Shown in pieces: positions 1 to 11,509 of a stretch of 53,536 bases of DNA (positions are counted from its first letter, which is position 1; each line of letters begins with the position of its first letter). The stretch lies in NCBI GenBank assembly GCA_027604685.1, contig JADHYX010000083.1:1963-55498 (forward strand). The letters are read 5' to 3'. The notes beneath the pieces are model-generated. The model did not search any database. It saw only the letters and a list, made by a program, of their open reading frames with translations, and was not told where the DNA came from. A program made the position numbers and the translations under genes. Origin of the DNA: Lobulomyces angularis. Lineage: Eukaryota > Chytridiomycota > Chytridiomycetes > Lobulomycetales > Lobulomycetaceae.

Positions 1-334
1 TAAAAAAAAATTTCTTTAAATCCAAAAAAAATAAATTTTTATGTTTGAATTTTAAATTTTTTTTTTTTTTTTTATTTTTTTCCAAAAAAAAAAAAAAATA
101 TTTATAATTTTAATAAAAGTTTTTTTTTTTTTTGTTTTTTTAGCAAGCATACCTCGTATCACAATTAAAAAAAAGCTTTAAAAAAAAAAAAAAAAAGGAA
201 ACTCTTCAAACCTTTATCAAAAAGAAAGTTTAACTTTAATTTTTTTTTTTTTCTTCTTCTTCTTTTCTTTTTTTATAAAATATACATTTTCTTTTTTTTT
301 TTTTTTTTGAATACCTTCTTTTTGTTTTTTTAAT
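1..334. other. Low-complexity AT-rich edge, no gene seen
   Basis: This stretch is almost entirely A and T homopolymer runs, with T runs at about 58-73, 121-133 and 241-252. I see no open frame, RNA gene or repeat unit beyond the homopolymers. Its 3' part is presumably the 5' leader and promoter of the gene starting at 335. Confidence 0.6.
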
Positions 335-1488
335 ATGGCAGCTTCAATTCTTTTACAGAGTAAAAAAAAAATAAAAGTTTCAAATTTTAAAAATAATTTT
401 TTTTTTTTTTTTTTTTGGTATTAGATGGAATATCACCAATTTCAATAACTTCAATTTTAACCTCAGTAATTTTACTTCTTTCGGGATTGATACTCGTTTT
501 TTTTGGTAGAAAAATCTTTAAACCGATTCTCTTTATAAATGGACTTCTTTGTTTTACACTAATCACTTTTATCGTCCTTAACGCTATTGAAGATAAAATG
601 GGGGTGGTTTTTTTTTTGCAGTCTAATAGACCTTTGATTATCTTTTTTTTATGTTTTGGGATTGGAATAATAGGTTTTTTTTTTTTTTTTTTATATTTAT
701 TTATTTTTTATTGTAAAAATATTATTAATAGGTGCAAGTTTTTCAATTTGCTTTTGGCATCTCGGTTTAGGTTTTGTTGGTGGTTCCTTAGGATTTACAT
801 TGTCTATTCTAATCTTATCCTTTATTAATGGTTTGTCAAAAAAATAAAAATAAAAATAAAATAAAAATATATATAAATTAAAATATTTTTTTTTTTTTTT
901 TTAACTTTATTTAATTATTTTCTTTTTTTTATTTTTTTTTTGTTTAGGTGGTACTATTGCTAGTCTATTAGGAAGGATTATTTTTATTTCCGTTTTGACC
1001 CTTCTTGGATTAATTTTAATTCATGTAATAAAAAAAAAACAATTTGAAACTCCCCACATCCCACAAAAAAATATCTTATTTTTTTTTTTTTTTTTTAAAT
1101 TATTCAATTTTTTTATTTACATATTTATTTTATTTATATTTTTTTTTTTTTTTTCAAACAGATAAAAGAAAAAATTTTTTTAATATCCGCCACATCACTC
1201 GTTGGAAGTTATGCAATATTTTTTGGAATAGATGTATTTTTTAATACTGGATTCAACAAAGCTCTACAATATTTTGTTACTGGCCACGGAGTCTACACCA
1301 CTTCCCCTGTTATTTATGGTTTTTACAAAAAAAAAAATATATACATATATGAACGTTTTTTTTTATAAATTTTTTTTTTTTTTTCGTTAGGAATGATTGG
1401 AGGTACAATTGGTTTAGCTATAATCGGTGCTATAATTCAGTTTAATTGTTCTAGCCACAGAGAAAATGTTGGCCATTCTAAAGTTTAA
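335..1488 (+). CDS. TMEM198-like (DUF4203) multi-pass membrane protein
   Basis: The model has six exons: 335-359, 425-673, 732-830, 948-1024, 1162-1318 and 1391-1488. All have GT-AG borders and they sum to 705 nt, giving a 234-residue protein. It is very hydrophobic, with about seven membrane-spanning helices. The first is followed by FFGRKIFKPILFINGLL, the basic loop and Gly-rich second helix expected of the TMEM198/DUF4203 family. Later segments GSYAIFFGID and GGTIGLAIIGAIIQ also fit that family. Vertebrate TMEM198 is longer and has been linked to Wnt/LRP6 signalling; the role in microbes is unknown, so I infer only an integral membrane protein. The start is the only ATG that splices in frame to exon 2. 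The introns contain runs of 10 to 17 T. The family call rests on topology and a few motifs and is moderately sure; the exon structure is firmer because every phase closes. Confidence 0.72.
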
Positions 1489-1864
1489 ACAAAAGAAAAA
1501 AATTATTTAAATAAAAATAATAAAATTTTAAAAGAAATGCAAGTAATTAAAGTTTCTTCTTTTTTTTTTTTTTTATTTATATATATATATAATTTTTTTA
1601 TTTTTTATTCCCCCAACCCCTTTAATTTGTTTAAACTAAATTTTAAAACTTTTTGATAAAAAAATAAAATAAAAATGAAATAAAAAAAAATTTTGTAAAT
1701 TACATTTTTCAAAAATACATAAAAAAAAAAAAATTATTTTTTTTTTTTTTTTTTAAAATTCAAATTCACTTCTAAAATTATCCACATTCTTTTATAGAAA
1801 CAAAATAAAAAAAAAAAAAATTTTGAGTTATTAAAAAAAAATAAAAAAAATTGTTATTTTTTTT
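1489..1864. other. Convergent intergenic region, nothing seen
   Basis: This lies between the stop of the plus-strand TMEM198-like gene and the stop of the minus-strand PEX5 gene, so it should hold the two 3' UTRs. It consists of A/T homopolymers and a short TA repeat near 1577-1590. No coding or structured RNA signal was found. Confidence 0.6.
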
Positions 1865-3847
1865 TTATACCTGTGAAATTAATGCTCTATCAGATAAATC
1901 ACGACGATCCATCTAAAAAAAAGAAAAGATAAAAAAAAATTTTTATTTTCTTTTATTTTATTTATTTTTATTTTTTTACCAGTATAAATGTTCTTCTTAA
2001 TGTATCCCACAAGGTTTTACTAACATTTGTAACAACAGGATTCCCGTCATTGTCAACTGCGGACTGTTCATGAATAACATGCATACTTAATGCCCCCAGT
2101 AGGTGCTCTGCTGCCTCTTTGAAACAACCGATATTTATACAACTCACTCCTAAGTTATATCGTCCTCGAACATATGTAGGATTGATTTCAAGTGCTTTGT
2201 AGTAAGCATCAATTGCTAACTCACCTGAACAATATTCAAAAAAATCAAAGTTTAATTTTTCTATTTTATTTTTTCAAAAAAATTTTTTTTTTACTTTGGC
2301 CAGAATTGGCTAATGTAGCTCCAAGTTTATTCCATAATCTGTAATCCCCTGGTCTCGCACTTAGTGCAGCATTAAAGCAATCAATTGCCTTTTCATATTC
2401 ATGGGAGTTGTAAAATAATACTCCTAATCCAACTTGAACATCTGGATCTATACCATGTAGTACTTCTCCTCCAACTCGAAGATTTCCTCCAAGTCTTGCT
2501 GCTTCCAAAAATAAATCGGTAATTCGAGCGTGGAGCGCTGTTGATGTAACCGATTCCGCTATTGGTTTCGATTCTACAATCGAGGGATATGTTATTTTAA
2601 ACCACCTCTCAAGTGTGGCAAATGCTTGCACATCCATATTTTCATTTGTGTAACTTACAGATAAACTCTACAAAAATAAAAAAAAAAAAAATTCAATTAT
2701 ATTGCTTTTCGCATTAATAATAATACCAAAAGAGCTTTTTCATTAAGAGGGTTTTCTTTCACTGCGTGCTGCAACGCAGACATAGCAGGTGTTTCTTTTT
2801 CATTTTCTGCTTGGAGTATACCCAATTGCATCCAAGCATCACTATTTTTAGGATTTTGCTGGACGGCTGCCTCTAGTGCTAAGGCTGCAGCACTTAAGGT
2901 GGTTCCGGAGTTTAATAACTTAGTTGCTTCTGACAGTGGGTCAGGATGAGAAAGGTAAGGGTTTTCTGTTTCGAAGGTATACTCAAGTAAGGGTCCGGTA
3001 ACCGGGTCTAACTCGTTCATGTTTAAACTTTCATTAAAGCCGCCTGTACTTAAATACTGATCAAAGTCTTCCTGCCAATCAGGATCTGCACCGCCATTAA
3101 CCTCCTTCCAAGTTTGTTGAAATTGCTCCGCCCAATCCACATTACCCATTGGATCTTGCAAAGCACCAGGAGTGGAAATTAGTTCTTCAAATTCTTTATC
3201 CCATGTAGTGGTATCAGCTTCCTTCCCCTTCCAAGCCTTCTCAAAACTTTCCTCAACAGTTGCAAATTGTTCACTCCACGCTTCCTCCAAAACGGCAGTA
3301 TCCCTTTCGTTAAAATGTTGTTTATCAAAGTTTGCTTTATTTTCTAAAAATTCTGAATTCCAATTTACAGGTTTTTGATATTGCTTATATGCATTTTCCA
3401 TTTCACTAAAATCACCATTTATTGGATGTGCTTTAAATTTTTCAAATTCATTTGCCCAACCATCTTTTAAAACCAAAATAATTAAAAAAAAAATTAAATT
3501 AAGATTAATAATTATCTTTATTTTTTTTTTCATTTTTTATTTGTTAAAAAAAAACAAATTTCCTTATTTTTTTATTAAAATTAAAAAAAAAAAAAAAAAT
3601 ACCTTGAAGATGTTCAATAGAACCCCGCGAATCTAAAATATTGTGTAATTCATTTCCCATTTGTCTGAATTGAAAGTTAGCATTAACGTTTTGATTATTA
3701 AAATTTTCAGGTCTATTTTGTTGAATAAAATCATTAACTAAATTTTCACTAAAATCTCCCGTCCGATTAATCTACAAAAAAAAAAATTAAAATTTAAAAA
3801 AATAAAAAGAACTTCAAATTAAAAATTTTATTTTAATTGTATAATAA

Positions 3848-3878
<31 letters not shown>

Positions 3879-4064
3879 TATTTGGAATTAAAAAGTAAGT
3901 AAGTACCTGTCTACGTTCTTGTTTCTGTGAAAAAGAATCCTAAAAAAAATTAAAAAAAAAATGATAAGAAGAAAATTTTTTATTGTTACTTGATGCAATG
4001 AAGAATCTCTTTCTAACTGCTTTGAAAGCATTTGCAATGAAGAACCAGTTGAACAATCGGCCAT
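1865..4064 (-). CDS. PEX5: PEX5, peroxisomal PTS1 import receptor
   Basis: Seven exons, read from the right, fit together in phase: 4064-3990, 3939-3907, 3771-3603, 3463-2727, 2667-2295, 2224-1980 and 1912-1865. They give 559 residues, a normal PEX5 length. The N-terminus MADCSTGSS carries the conserved near-terminal cysteine that is mono-ubiquitinated for receptor recycling. The middle holds six W-x3-F pentapeptides (WANEF, WNSEF, WSEQF, WDKEF, WAEQF, WQEDF), the known binding sites for PEX14/PEX13. The C-terminal half is TPR repeats that bind the C-terminal SKL-type signal; SVSYTNE, LNPSD-like helices and the final W-x-TLR / DRRDLSD segment are family hallmarks. The protein shuttles between cytosol and peroxisome membrane. 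A Pex30-like peroxin and an acyl-CoA synthetase ending in SKI lie in the same window. The stop directly follows a possible donor site, so a further tiny exon cannot be excluded. Confidence 0.95.
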
Positions 4065-5165
4065 CGTTAAATTATTTGATAATGAGTTTAAAAGTTTTTT
4101 TTTTTTTTTTTTTTGTTTAATTTATTTTCTATCCTTTTTTTTTTTTTTTTTTACAATTGAAACTTTTGAAAATTAGGGAGAAACTATTTTTACACTCATT
4201 TCAAAAATATCTTCTTACACATAGAGTTTTCAAATGAGTCCTGAAAAGACAAGAACTATTGACGCTTTAAATAACTATTATTAATCAAAATTCAGTTGAA
4301 TTAAAGACAAAGTTAAAAAAAATGAGAAGTGAAGTTAAATTGTGCTGAGGGCAACACACCAATTTCAACTAATAACAAACGAAAGCCCTCCATATATTGA
4401 TTTGTAGAGTGAATGGATTATGCCGGTATAGTGGTAGTTTCAAATATGTAGAAAAAAAAACCTTTCATAATAAAGAAACAGAGCAAAACCAATCTAAAGC
4501 TGCTCTACGTGTATAAAATGACTATAAAATGCAGTTCTTTTCAATGCCAGGTTATTTATTCTTAAGTGCACGCAAAAGGTTTTTTGTGGTCAAGTTAAAC
4601 TGAAAAAAAAAAAACATAAACAACTTTTGTTACAAAAAAGAACAATATAACTACTTATTAAAAAAGTATTGACTAATAAATTAATTGGTTAATTTAAACT
4701 TTATTAGTTTTATGTTTTTTAAACAATTCGCAACTTTTTAATTAAAAAAGTATTTTTTTTAGAAAAAGTAAGATAAAAATTACAAAAAAAAAATAAAATT
4801 GTGCTGATGACGCTGATTTCATTTTTTTTTACTGAAAATGCAGCATTTATAAATTGCTATTATTTCGTGAGTTGCAACATTTAACTTTACCACAAGTTAA
4901 AATAGATCGGTAGGGAAATGGAGAATTAATTTTCCAATTGATCCTCATTAAGGAGGAGTAGGATTGCGCTATTTTAACTTTGTTTATTAGAACTGAATAT
5001 GAATTGGAGAAAATTACCAAAATAGTTGAAGAAAACTTTTCTTTTTGCAGTTGTTGGTTGAGTGCCGCCCGAGCCACTTCCCCCACTTGTGTGACAGGAT
5101 TTGTGCAACCTCAAAAAAATAAAAAAATCTTGAAATTGCGCAATTCTATCACCAAATTATATCAT
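4065..5165. other. Divergent intergenic region, 1.1 kb
   Basis: This lies between the divergent starts of PEX5 (-) and the rhodanese gene (+), so it should contain both promoters. Pyrimidine and purine runs occur at 4095-4153. The stretch from about 4160 to 4600 is less repetitive than other spacers but has no convincing coding frame. A short GC-rich island sits at about 5058-5110. Short open frames on both strands around 4847-5165 have no recognisable product. Confidence 0.5.
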
Positions 5166-6258
5166 ATGAGCAGAATAAACAAAGTAATCACTCGTTTTTC
5201 GTCCTCGTGTTCCAGGTAATTTTGAAACTGAATCCTTCTTTTTTTTTAATAAGAAATCCCTGCTTAACTCTACTTCTCAAATTCTATTTAAATTTATTCT
5301 TCTATTTTATTCTTTTTAATTTTTTCTCATTCAAATCTACTTTATACATTTCATCTACTCTATACATTTCATCTACTGTATATATCATCTACTTTATACA
5401 TTTTCATCTGCTTAATCCAATCATTGAATCTTACTAATCCTACCTAATCCTCTCTAGGGCAGAAAATATCTCCAAAATCCAAGTTATTGAACTAATCAAG
5501 GCTAAGAGCGCCTATTTGGTTGATGTCCGATCTGAAGAAGAAGCTACTGCTGGATGCATCCCTACCTCTAGGCACATTCCACGTAAATTCAAATTTAAAT
5601 TTTTTTTTATACTAAACTTTTATTATAATTATAGTTGATGAACTCTCTGACGCCCTCTCTCTTTCCAAGGAAGAATTTAAATACCAATACGGCTTTGACA
5701 AAATGGAAAAAGATGCTCATATTGTATTTTACTGCAGATCTGGTGCAAGAGCCAGACAAGCTCTATTTCTTGCCAAAAACAAGGGTTTTTATAAGTAAAT
5801 GTTTTTATTTAAAAAAATTCAAAAGAGTTCTTATTGAATATGTTTTTTTCCTTTTTAGTATCCAAAATTTTACAGGAGGATGGTTGTCCTGGGCAGATCG
5901 TTCAGTTTGTTCAAAGCAGGACGTTGAAGCGGTTGTTAATAATGCAGCGCCAAATTGTCACCTTATTGACGTTCGAGATCATACAGAAGTTGCACATGGC
6001 GTCATTCCTACTGCAAAACATTTACCTATAAAAGAAATGATTGAAGCTTTTCGATTGCCAGCAAGTGAATTCAAAGAAAGATATGGATTCGAAAAATTTG
6101 ATCCAGCTGAAAATCTCATATTTTACTGTAAAAGAGGTTGGAGAAGCGAAGCTGCATGTTACATCGCCAAAAAATTTGGTTATAAAAATGGAAGAAACTA
6201 TAAAGGTTCTTGGAACGAATGGACTTCCACTGATTCTAGCAGTGGGGCTGCTGTTTAA
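5166..6258 (+). CDS. Tandem-rhodanese sulfurtransferase
   Basis: Four exons (5166-5215, 5458-5582, 5635-5794, 5859-6258) total 735 nt and encode 244 residues. Two complete rhodanese domains lie in tandem. Domain 1 runs from LVDVRSEEEATAG through HIPLDELSDAL to the active-site loop CRSGARARQA. Domain 2 runs from LIDVRDHTEVAHG through AKHLPIKEM to CKRGWRSEA. Both keep the catalytic cysteine, so both could carry a persulfide. The two halves resemble each other (a YGF-DK/EK stretch precedes each active site), which points to internal duplication. Exon 1 encodes an Arg/Ser-rich, acid-free leader (MSRINKVITRFSSS) that looks like a mitochondrial presequence; this is inference. Sulfurtransferases of this type move sulfur from thiosulfate or glutathione persulfide to cyanide or thiol acceptors; the substrate here is not predictable. 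Intron 1 is unusually long (242 nt) and holds a minisatellite. Confidence 0.88.
5335..5412 (+). repeat. Degenerate 16-19 bp tandem repeat in intron 1
   Basis: Four imperfect copies of ATCTACTTTATACATTTC occur head to tail (5335-5352, 5353-5370, 5371-5386, 5387-5405), followed by the start of a fifth. The copies differ by one or two substitutions and small length changes. The array lies wholly inside the first intron of the rhodanese gene. I infer a minisatellite from replication slippage and see no function. Confidence 0.8.
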
Positions 6259-6585
6259 TCTAAATCCTGTGAACATTTTGAATATATCAATATTTACCAT
6301 TTATATTTTTTTTTTTTATTTTAAATTTTTCAAAATTTTTATGATACGTTATTACGCATAAAAAAAAAAATTTTTTTTATTTCTTTATTAAAATTACTAT
6401 TTATCTCTTAAATTTTATTTTTTTTTAAAAAAATTCTTGTCTTTATAAATGCGGCACTTACAAATATTATTTTCTTATTCAATTTTTCTTAATTTACATA
6501 TATGTACCAAATTTATCTTCTGAAAATATTTAAACATTTTTTTTTTGTTTTTAAATTTTTTATACATCTGAACAACATTTATTAT
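6259..6585. other. Convergent 3' spacer, nothing seen
   Basis: This AT-rich spacer lies between the stops of the rhodanese gene (+) and the potassium channel gene (-). No coding or RNA signal is visible, and the two 3' UTRs presumably occupy it. Confidence 0.55.
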
Positions 6586-9500
6586 TCAAGAATTTGATTT
6601 TTGAACTACAAATATAACGTCGTCCTCTTTTAATATTTCATTTAATTTGGTGTTGGTGTATACAAACGGTAGGAGATTTTTTTTTTCATTTGAATCCCAG
6701 TGGAATTTTTCTTTGCCTTTCAGCGGATTAGTGTTTGACTTTGACGAGTTTCTATACAATCCCAAGCAAACAAAATCATTTTCTATCATATTGACAAACA
6801 AATCTCCATATTTTTTCCCTATGAAATTCTTTGGAACTGTTATGCACTCAACCTTTTTTATCAAGAGTTTGACCATTTGTATCAAAAATGGTCTGAAGTA
6901 ACTCTGACAGAGAATACTGTGAGTAAAACTTGCAGTAGAAATCATTCCAGCTGCAAAGAACTTATCAAAATGATATACCGGAAATGGGCTTAAACCAGTT
7001 TCATTAAGTTCCGCTTCCTGCTCTAATTTGTGAAAAGTTTCGTTTATTGGCGCTTCCTCTTTTGATTCCAACTTCATGTAAGTACTTGCTTCATTTCTTA
7101 ATAATTTTGTTGTAGGTTTATCAAATTCTTCAGCATTACTTCCTCCACCCATTTCAACTTTTTGAACTTCTTTCATTTTCGAACCAGTAGTTAACAATAT
7201 CATTTTTTTTAAAAAGCCATGTTCATCATGACCTCTAATCTTTTTATACAAAATTAGCCTATCTGAAATGCTCAAGGAGTAGTTGTTTAGAATTGATTGC
7301 ATTCGAATGTTATTAATATTGTTGTTTTGATCCCTTATACTAAAATATCTTGCGTTGGAACCATTAACAAGATCTACTATAAACTTTATCTTTGGCCATT
7401 CCTTAAATATACCATAAAAAAATTATATATTTCAAATCTATTTTTTTACCTCCTGTATCATTTGAACTATAAATATGGAATTTGCATCTGGAATAGCAAT
7501 AGAATCGGAGGTGGATACGTCACTTTTTGCAGCAAAAATAACAATGCGATGGCAGTTTGCTATACCAGCATTCAATAGATTCGTTTTTTTTAATGGGGTC
7601 CCTTTTATTATGTATATTTTTTCGAATTTTAAGATGTCCTACAGCAAACGAAAAAAAAAAAAAAATTTAATTAAATTATAAAAAAAAATTATTCTTATTT
7701 GAAACTTCTTAATTTTTATTTTTTATTGTTACCTCCCAAATTCCCTCCATGCTACTAGGTACATTTTCCATTAAGCAGACTATGGGAATATTTGAGCCAC
7801 TTTTACCATTTCTTATTGTTTGAACAAAATTTCTGACTCCTCTTGCCATCATATTTCCACATATAATGATATGATTTTTTAGTGTAGAGCCATTGTTCAC
7901 AGAAACTGTTTCAAAATTGTCGTTGATTTCTACTTTGTCCCCCAATGTTAGGTTTGAGGTAACAGAAGTAGGCGATAAATCAGCGACATTAACTATTCCA
8001 CTTCTTAATATATTGGTGCTTACACTCGTATTGTTGAACGGGGATAACACGGTTATGTTTTCATTCTCTTTTGATATATTAACATTATTATTATCACTCA
8101 ATTCTCTATTTCTATCACTGTAATCCAATGTAATACGCAGAATAACGTCATCTCCTCCATTTAAAACGCATACGCCGATATCATCATTTTTAATAATAAA
8201 TTCTTTTCCAGGGTTTACAATAACATTATTTTTCCTTATAATCGAAAACACAGTAACATTGTATGAATTGTAAATAACGGATACTACTTTTGAGAATGAT
8301 TTGTTAGTTAAACCAGGAGGAAATTTAAAAGAATGCATTTGATTGGTGGCTCCACTATTCAAAATTAAAATATAATTAAAGTTAAATATAATAAAAACAT
8401 TAAATACGCTTGATATTCTTGCATCCAACTCTCTTCCAGACTTTCATCAGTATCTTGATAGGTATGAACAAGATTCATAATAAGAGTCAAGATACCCGGT
8501 ACAACACAATTTTTGGCTAATATGGACATTTTCAGTTCGTCAATGCATAAAGTCCTATCACACCCACAATGCTCTGCTAAATCTTGAGATCTAATATCCT
8601 GTACTTGAGTAAAAATAGATAAACCAGGAAAATTAGTTTTAACAACCAGTGTCTGCATAAGTATTTCAGCATCAGCTCCTCTTGTTACTTTCAACTGGTC
8701 GTCATCACCAGAGGTATTCGAAGTAGTGGTTTCCGAATTCAACAAAAATATTCCCGTTGCTTGAGAAGCGGAGCATCGATTAAGATCACCAGTGTTTAAA
8801 GCTGAGCCGCAGAGATAAAATAGTCTGTATTTATAAAATGGATGTCTTAAAATTCTTCTGATCTCCAGCGTCGGAGGATTCATAGCTAAGATTACAACTT
8901 GGCCAGAAGGATCATTGGCAAAATATTCTCGGCAGAAGTCAATAATTGAAGAATAAGTGACAATTCCCGTAAGAATAACATGTGCACTATTCTTAGATGC
9001 CGAATATCTGGCTCGTTGATACCTGTTAGTAGCTCCATATAATTCAGCCAATTTGTTTGACTGAAGTGGAACAAAAATTACAACAACTAAAATTAAGAAC
9101 ATAACTAAAATCCTTGATGGAATAGTTTTTGGAGTAAGATCGCCGAATCCAATAGTACTAGTATTTGAATGAAAAAAATATATTAAAAAACTTTAATTGA
9201 ATTTATTAAGTTTTTACCTAAAGGTAACCATGATATAATATAGACAGTCATGCCACGTTTTTAAAGTAGGATCTACCTTGTAATTATCTCCTTGTAAAAC
9301 TTCCAAGGCATTAATAATTGAGGCTGACAGAAACAAGAAATTGATGAATGTGAGTCCCAAAATTGTCAATTCTCTTTTTTCTTCTGTCTCACTAAATGAA
9401 ACTAATCTGTAGGTTCTTAAAATTCGGGATGCTCTCAGGATACGAAGTAAACCTAAAAACCAAATGTATGGACTCGACTCACTAATGAAAACGTAAACAA

Positions 9501-10362
9501 ATGGGGGAATGATTGAAAGCAAGTCTACTAAACTACTTGGATGAAAGTAAAATTTTAATCTATCTTCTGCGGTATAAAGTCCAATCGCATAATCAACAGC
9601 AAATACTACAGCTAAAAACAAATCCATGCGTTTAACAGCTTTCTTTTCATCATTTTGGATTTGATAAGTTAGCAGAATATAATTTATAATAGCGCATGCC
9701 GTTGCTGTCACCTTGAATTCGGTTAACAATTTAGTAAAAACAAAACTAAAATAAAATCTTTCTTTTTTTACCTGAAAAAACATCCAAATTCTACCATACT
9801 TGGTTGCACTGAAGTATCTACGTACAGCTTCCGGTGAAAGTTTGTCAGACCAAGTTTTTTTGGTTTTTTTTGTGAAATTCATAAAGTATAAATCAGCCTT
9901 TTGACGAATACCAACATTTCCTTCTTCCGAATCCGATAATGTTGTATCACCAGCCTTTTGCTGTAATTCTTTCTCTTGTATCCATTTTTTATATTGTTCT
10001 TGTTCTTTTTTAATCCTTTTGATTTGTTTTTGTTTACTGTAATTAGTATTATCGGTAAAACCCAATTCTGCTAATGGGTCTCGCAAAAAATCTGTTTCTT
10101 TTCCTAATTGTTTTGACTGAAACAGTATTTTTTTTTTTTTTTTTTAATAAATTTATCCAAAATAAAAAAAAAAATTTCTAACCTTGTACAATTTCCAACT
10201 AAATTTTGCAACTCGAATAAATATAATAAAAAAAGGGATTGCTACAAACGGAGTCCACAAAATAACATTGTACCACCTTTGTTTGGTTATTTCATCTCCC
10301 TGAATAACTGTTGTAAGGTCATCAATACTTGAATTATCAAAGTTTGTTGTATTATAATCCAT
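6586..10362 (-). CDS. Slo/BK-type potassium channel alpha subunit
   Basis: At least seven exons encode about 1,170 residues. Domains in order are as follows. An extra N-terminal helix (S0-like, ending in IRVAKFSWKLYK) comes first. Then come a basic linker, a six-helix voltage-gated module with an Arg-spaced S4 (RILRASRILRTYR), and a pore with the K+ filter TIGFGD formed across an intron (9213/9169 region). An RCK1 domain (SKNSAHVILTGIV) and an RCK2 domain (LKNHIIICG, then FEKIYIIKGTPL) follow. The tail contains HFDKFFAAGMISTASF, matching the region after the calcium bowl in BK channels. The S0 helix and two RCK domains place it with Slo1/BK rather than Shaker channels. BK channels open on depolarisation and cytosolic Ca2+ at the plasma membrane. 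The aspartate run of the calcium bowl is missing. The 60 nt at about 9712-9771 may be an in-frame intron or 20 coding residues; splicing them out restores the usual S1 spacing. Confidence 0.9.
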
Positions 10363-10814
10363 TGCAGAACTACGAAAATTTTATTTTTTTTTTGATTAAG
10401 TTTTATATCAGTTTAAACTTTTTCAATAAAACCTTTAAAAAAAAATTAATAAAATAGTATAAAATTTTTTTCATGCCTTGATTGGCTAAAAATTGTATAA
10501 AATAAAAAACGTTGATTGAAGGTTAAAAATCAAAATTTAGTCGTTGATTCAAATATAAACCTTTTTTGGATTGCGGAGAAAGCTTTGGTTTTTTATATGA
10601 AAGGTTATAAGAGACCCCATAGAAGAAAAAATTAACATTTGTGAATAGTTTTTGTTTTATTTAAAATGGCAAAGCTATACAAAAAAAAAAATTAAGTTAT
10701 CAAATAAATGTTACGATTATAAAGTCAAGACAAAAAAAAATAATTATACTTTTCATAAAAAAAAAAAAACAAAATAAGAATTAAAAGAAAAAGCTTTTCA
10801 ATTTGTTTCCAACG
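10363..10814. other. Spacer upstream of the K+ channel gene
   Basis: This region lies between the channel start and the stop of the Zn2Cys6 gene, both on the minus strand. It should include the channel promoter and the 3' UTR of the upstream gene. It is AT-rich with short A runs, and I see no reading frame or RNA structure. Confidence 0.5.
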
Positions 10815-11509
10815 TTAATCCTGACAGTCTTTAAAGTCACTTATACAATTTTCGTTATCTGTCATATTATTTGTATCTCTGTTATTAATTTCCAATTTTT
10901 GAATTTGCTCACTCTTTCCTGTGGAATTACTCAAAATGTCTTCTACTGTAAATGAGTTAAACTTTTTTACATTTTTTTCACATGTGACATTATCACTCAT
11001 TAACCTTTTCTTAATAGCTGGCAGGTCATTACAGTCAAAGTTTTGCTTTACACAATTCTTTAAATAGAAAATGTTAGAGCATTGAAAAATAATAATTGAA
11101 TTACCTTGCAAGGTCTGTTGGTATCGCAACTTCTGTGTAAATCTCTACACCTGCTACATGCCTTAACGTAAACCTGCTTCTTCGATAAATTATTAGGAGT
11201 AGCAACGTTTAGGGAACTACCAGCACTAGATAAATAAGGTCTTCTCATTCTCATTACATTACTGCTTGTAGAATTATCGAGATTCTACAATAAAAATATG
11301 AATAAATATAAAAAATTGGAAAAAAAGTTTTGTTGAAACAAAACAAAAAAAAAAAAAAAACTTACTTTCTGTAATGAAATAATTTGATCAGATATTTTAT
11401 ACAAACTAGATATCGAAGTCGGTTTTAAACTGAACTTTTTTTGTCGAGGTTGTGGTGATATTAAACTTTTAAACTTTAACACTCCTCCCTCTTGCAAATT
11501 AAACTCCAT
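10815..11509 (-). CDS. Small Zn(II)2Cys6 cluster protein
   Basis: Three exons (11509-11366, 11284-11105, 11057-10815), each a multiple of three, give 188 residues. Joining exons 2 and 3 produces a perfect fungal binuclear zinc cluster, C-x2-C-x6-C-x5-C-x2-C-x6-C, beginning ACSRCRDLHRSC. The second intron falls between the fourth and fifth cysteines, so neither exon alone shows the motif. Zn2Cys6 proteins are DNA-binding transcription factors found mainly in fungi and usually recognise CGG half-sites. This one is far shorter than typical members and lacks the fungal-specific middle homology region. The zinc cluster is central (around residues 84-111) and the C-terminal tail is acidic and Asn-rich, which could serve as an activation region. 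No coiled-coil dimerisation segment is obvious. Targets are unknown. Confidence 0.85.

Noticed and set aside
3859..3882. TA dinucleotide repeat in a PEX5 intron
   Set aside because: It is a simple microsatellite in an AT-rich intron with nothing to suggest function.
4847..5219. Overlapping short open frames on both strands near the GC-rich island
   Set aside because: Only the final 50 bases of the plus frame (from the ATG at 5166) are needed for the rhodanese gene; the rest has no conserved product or splice support.
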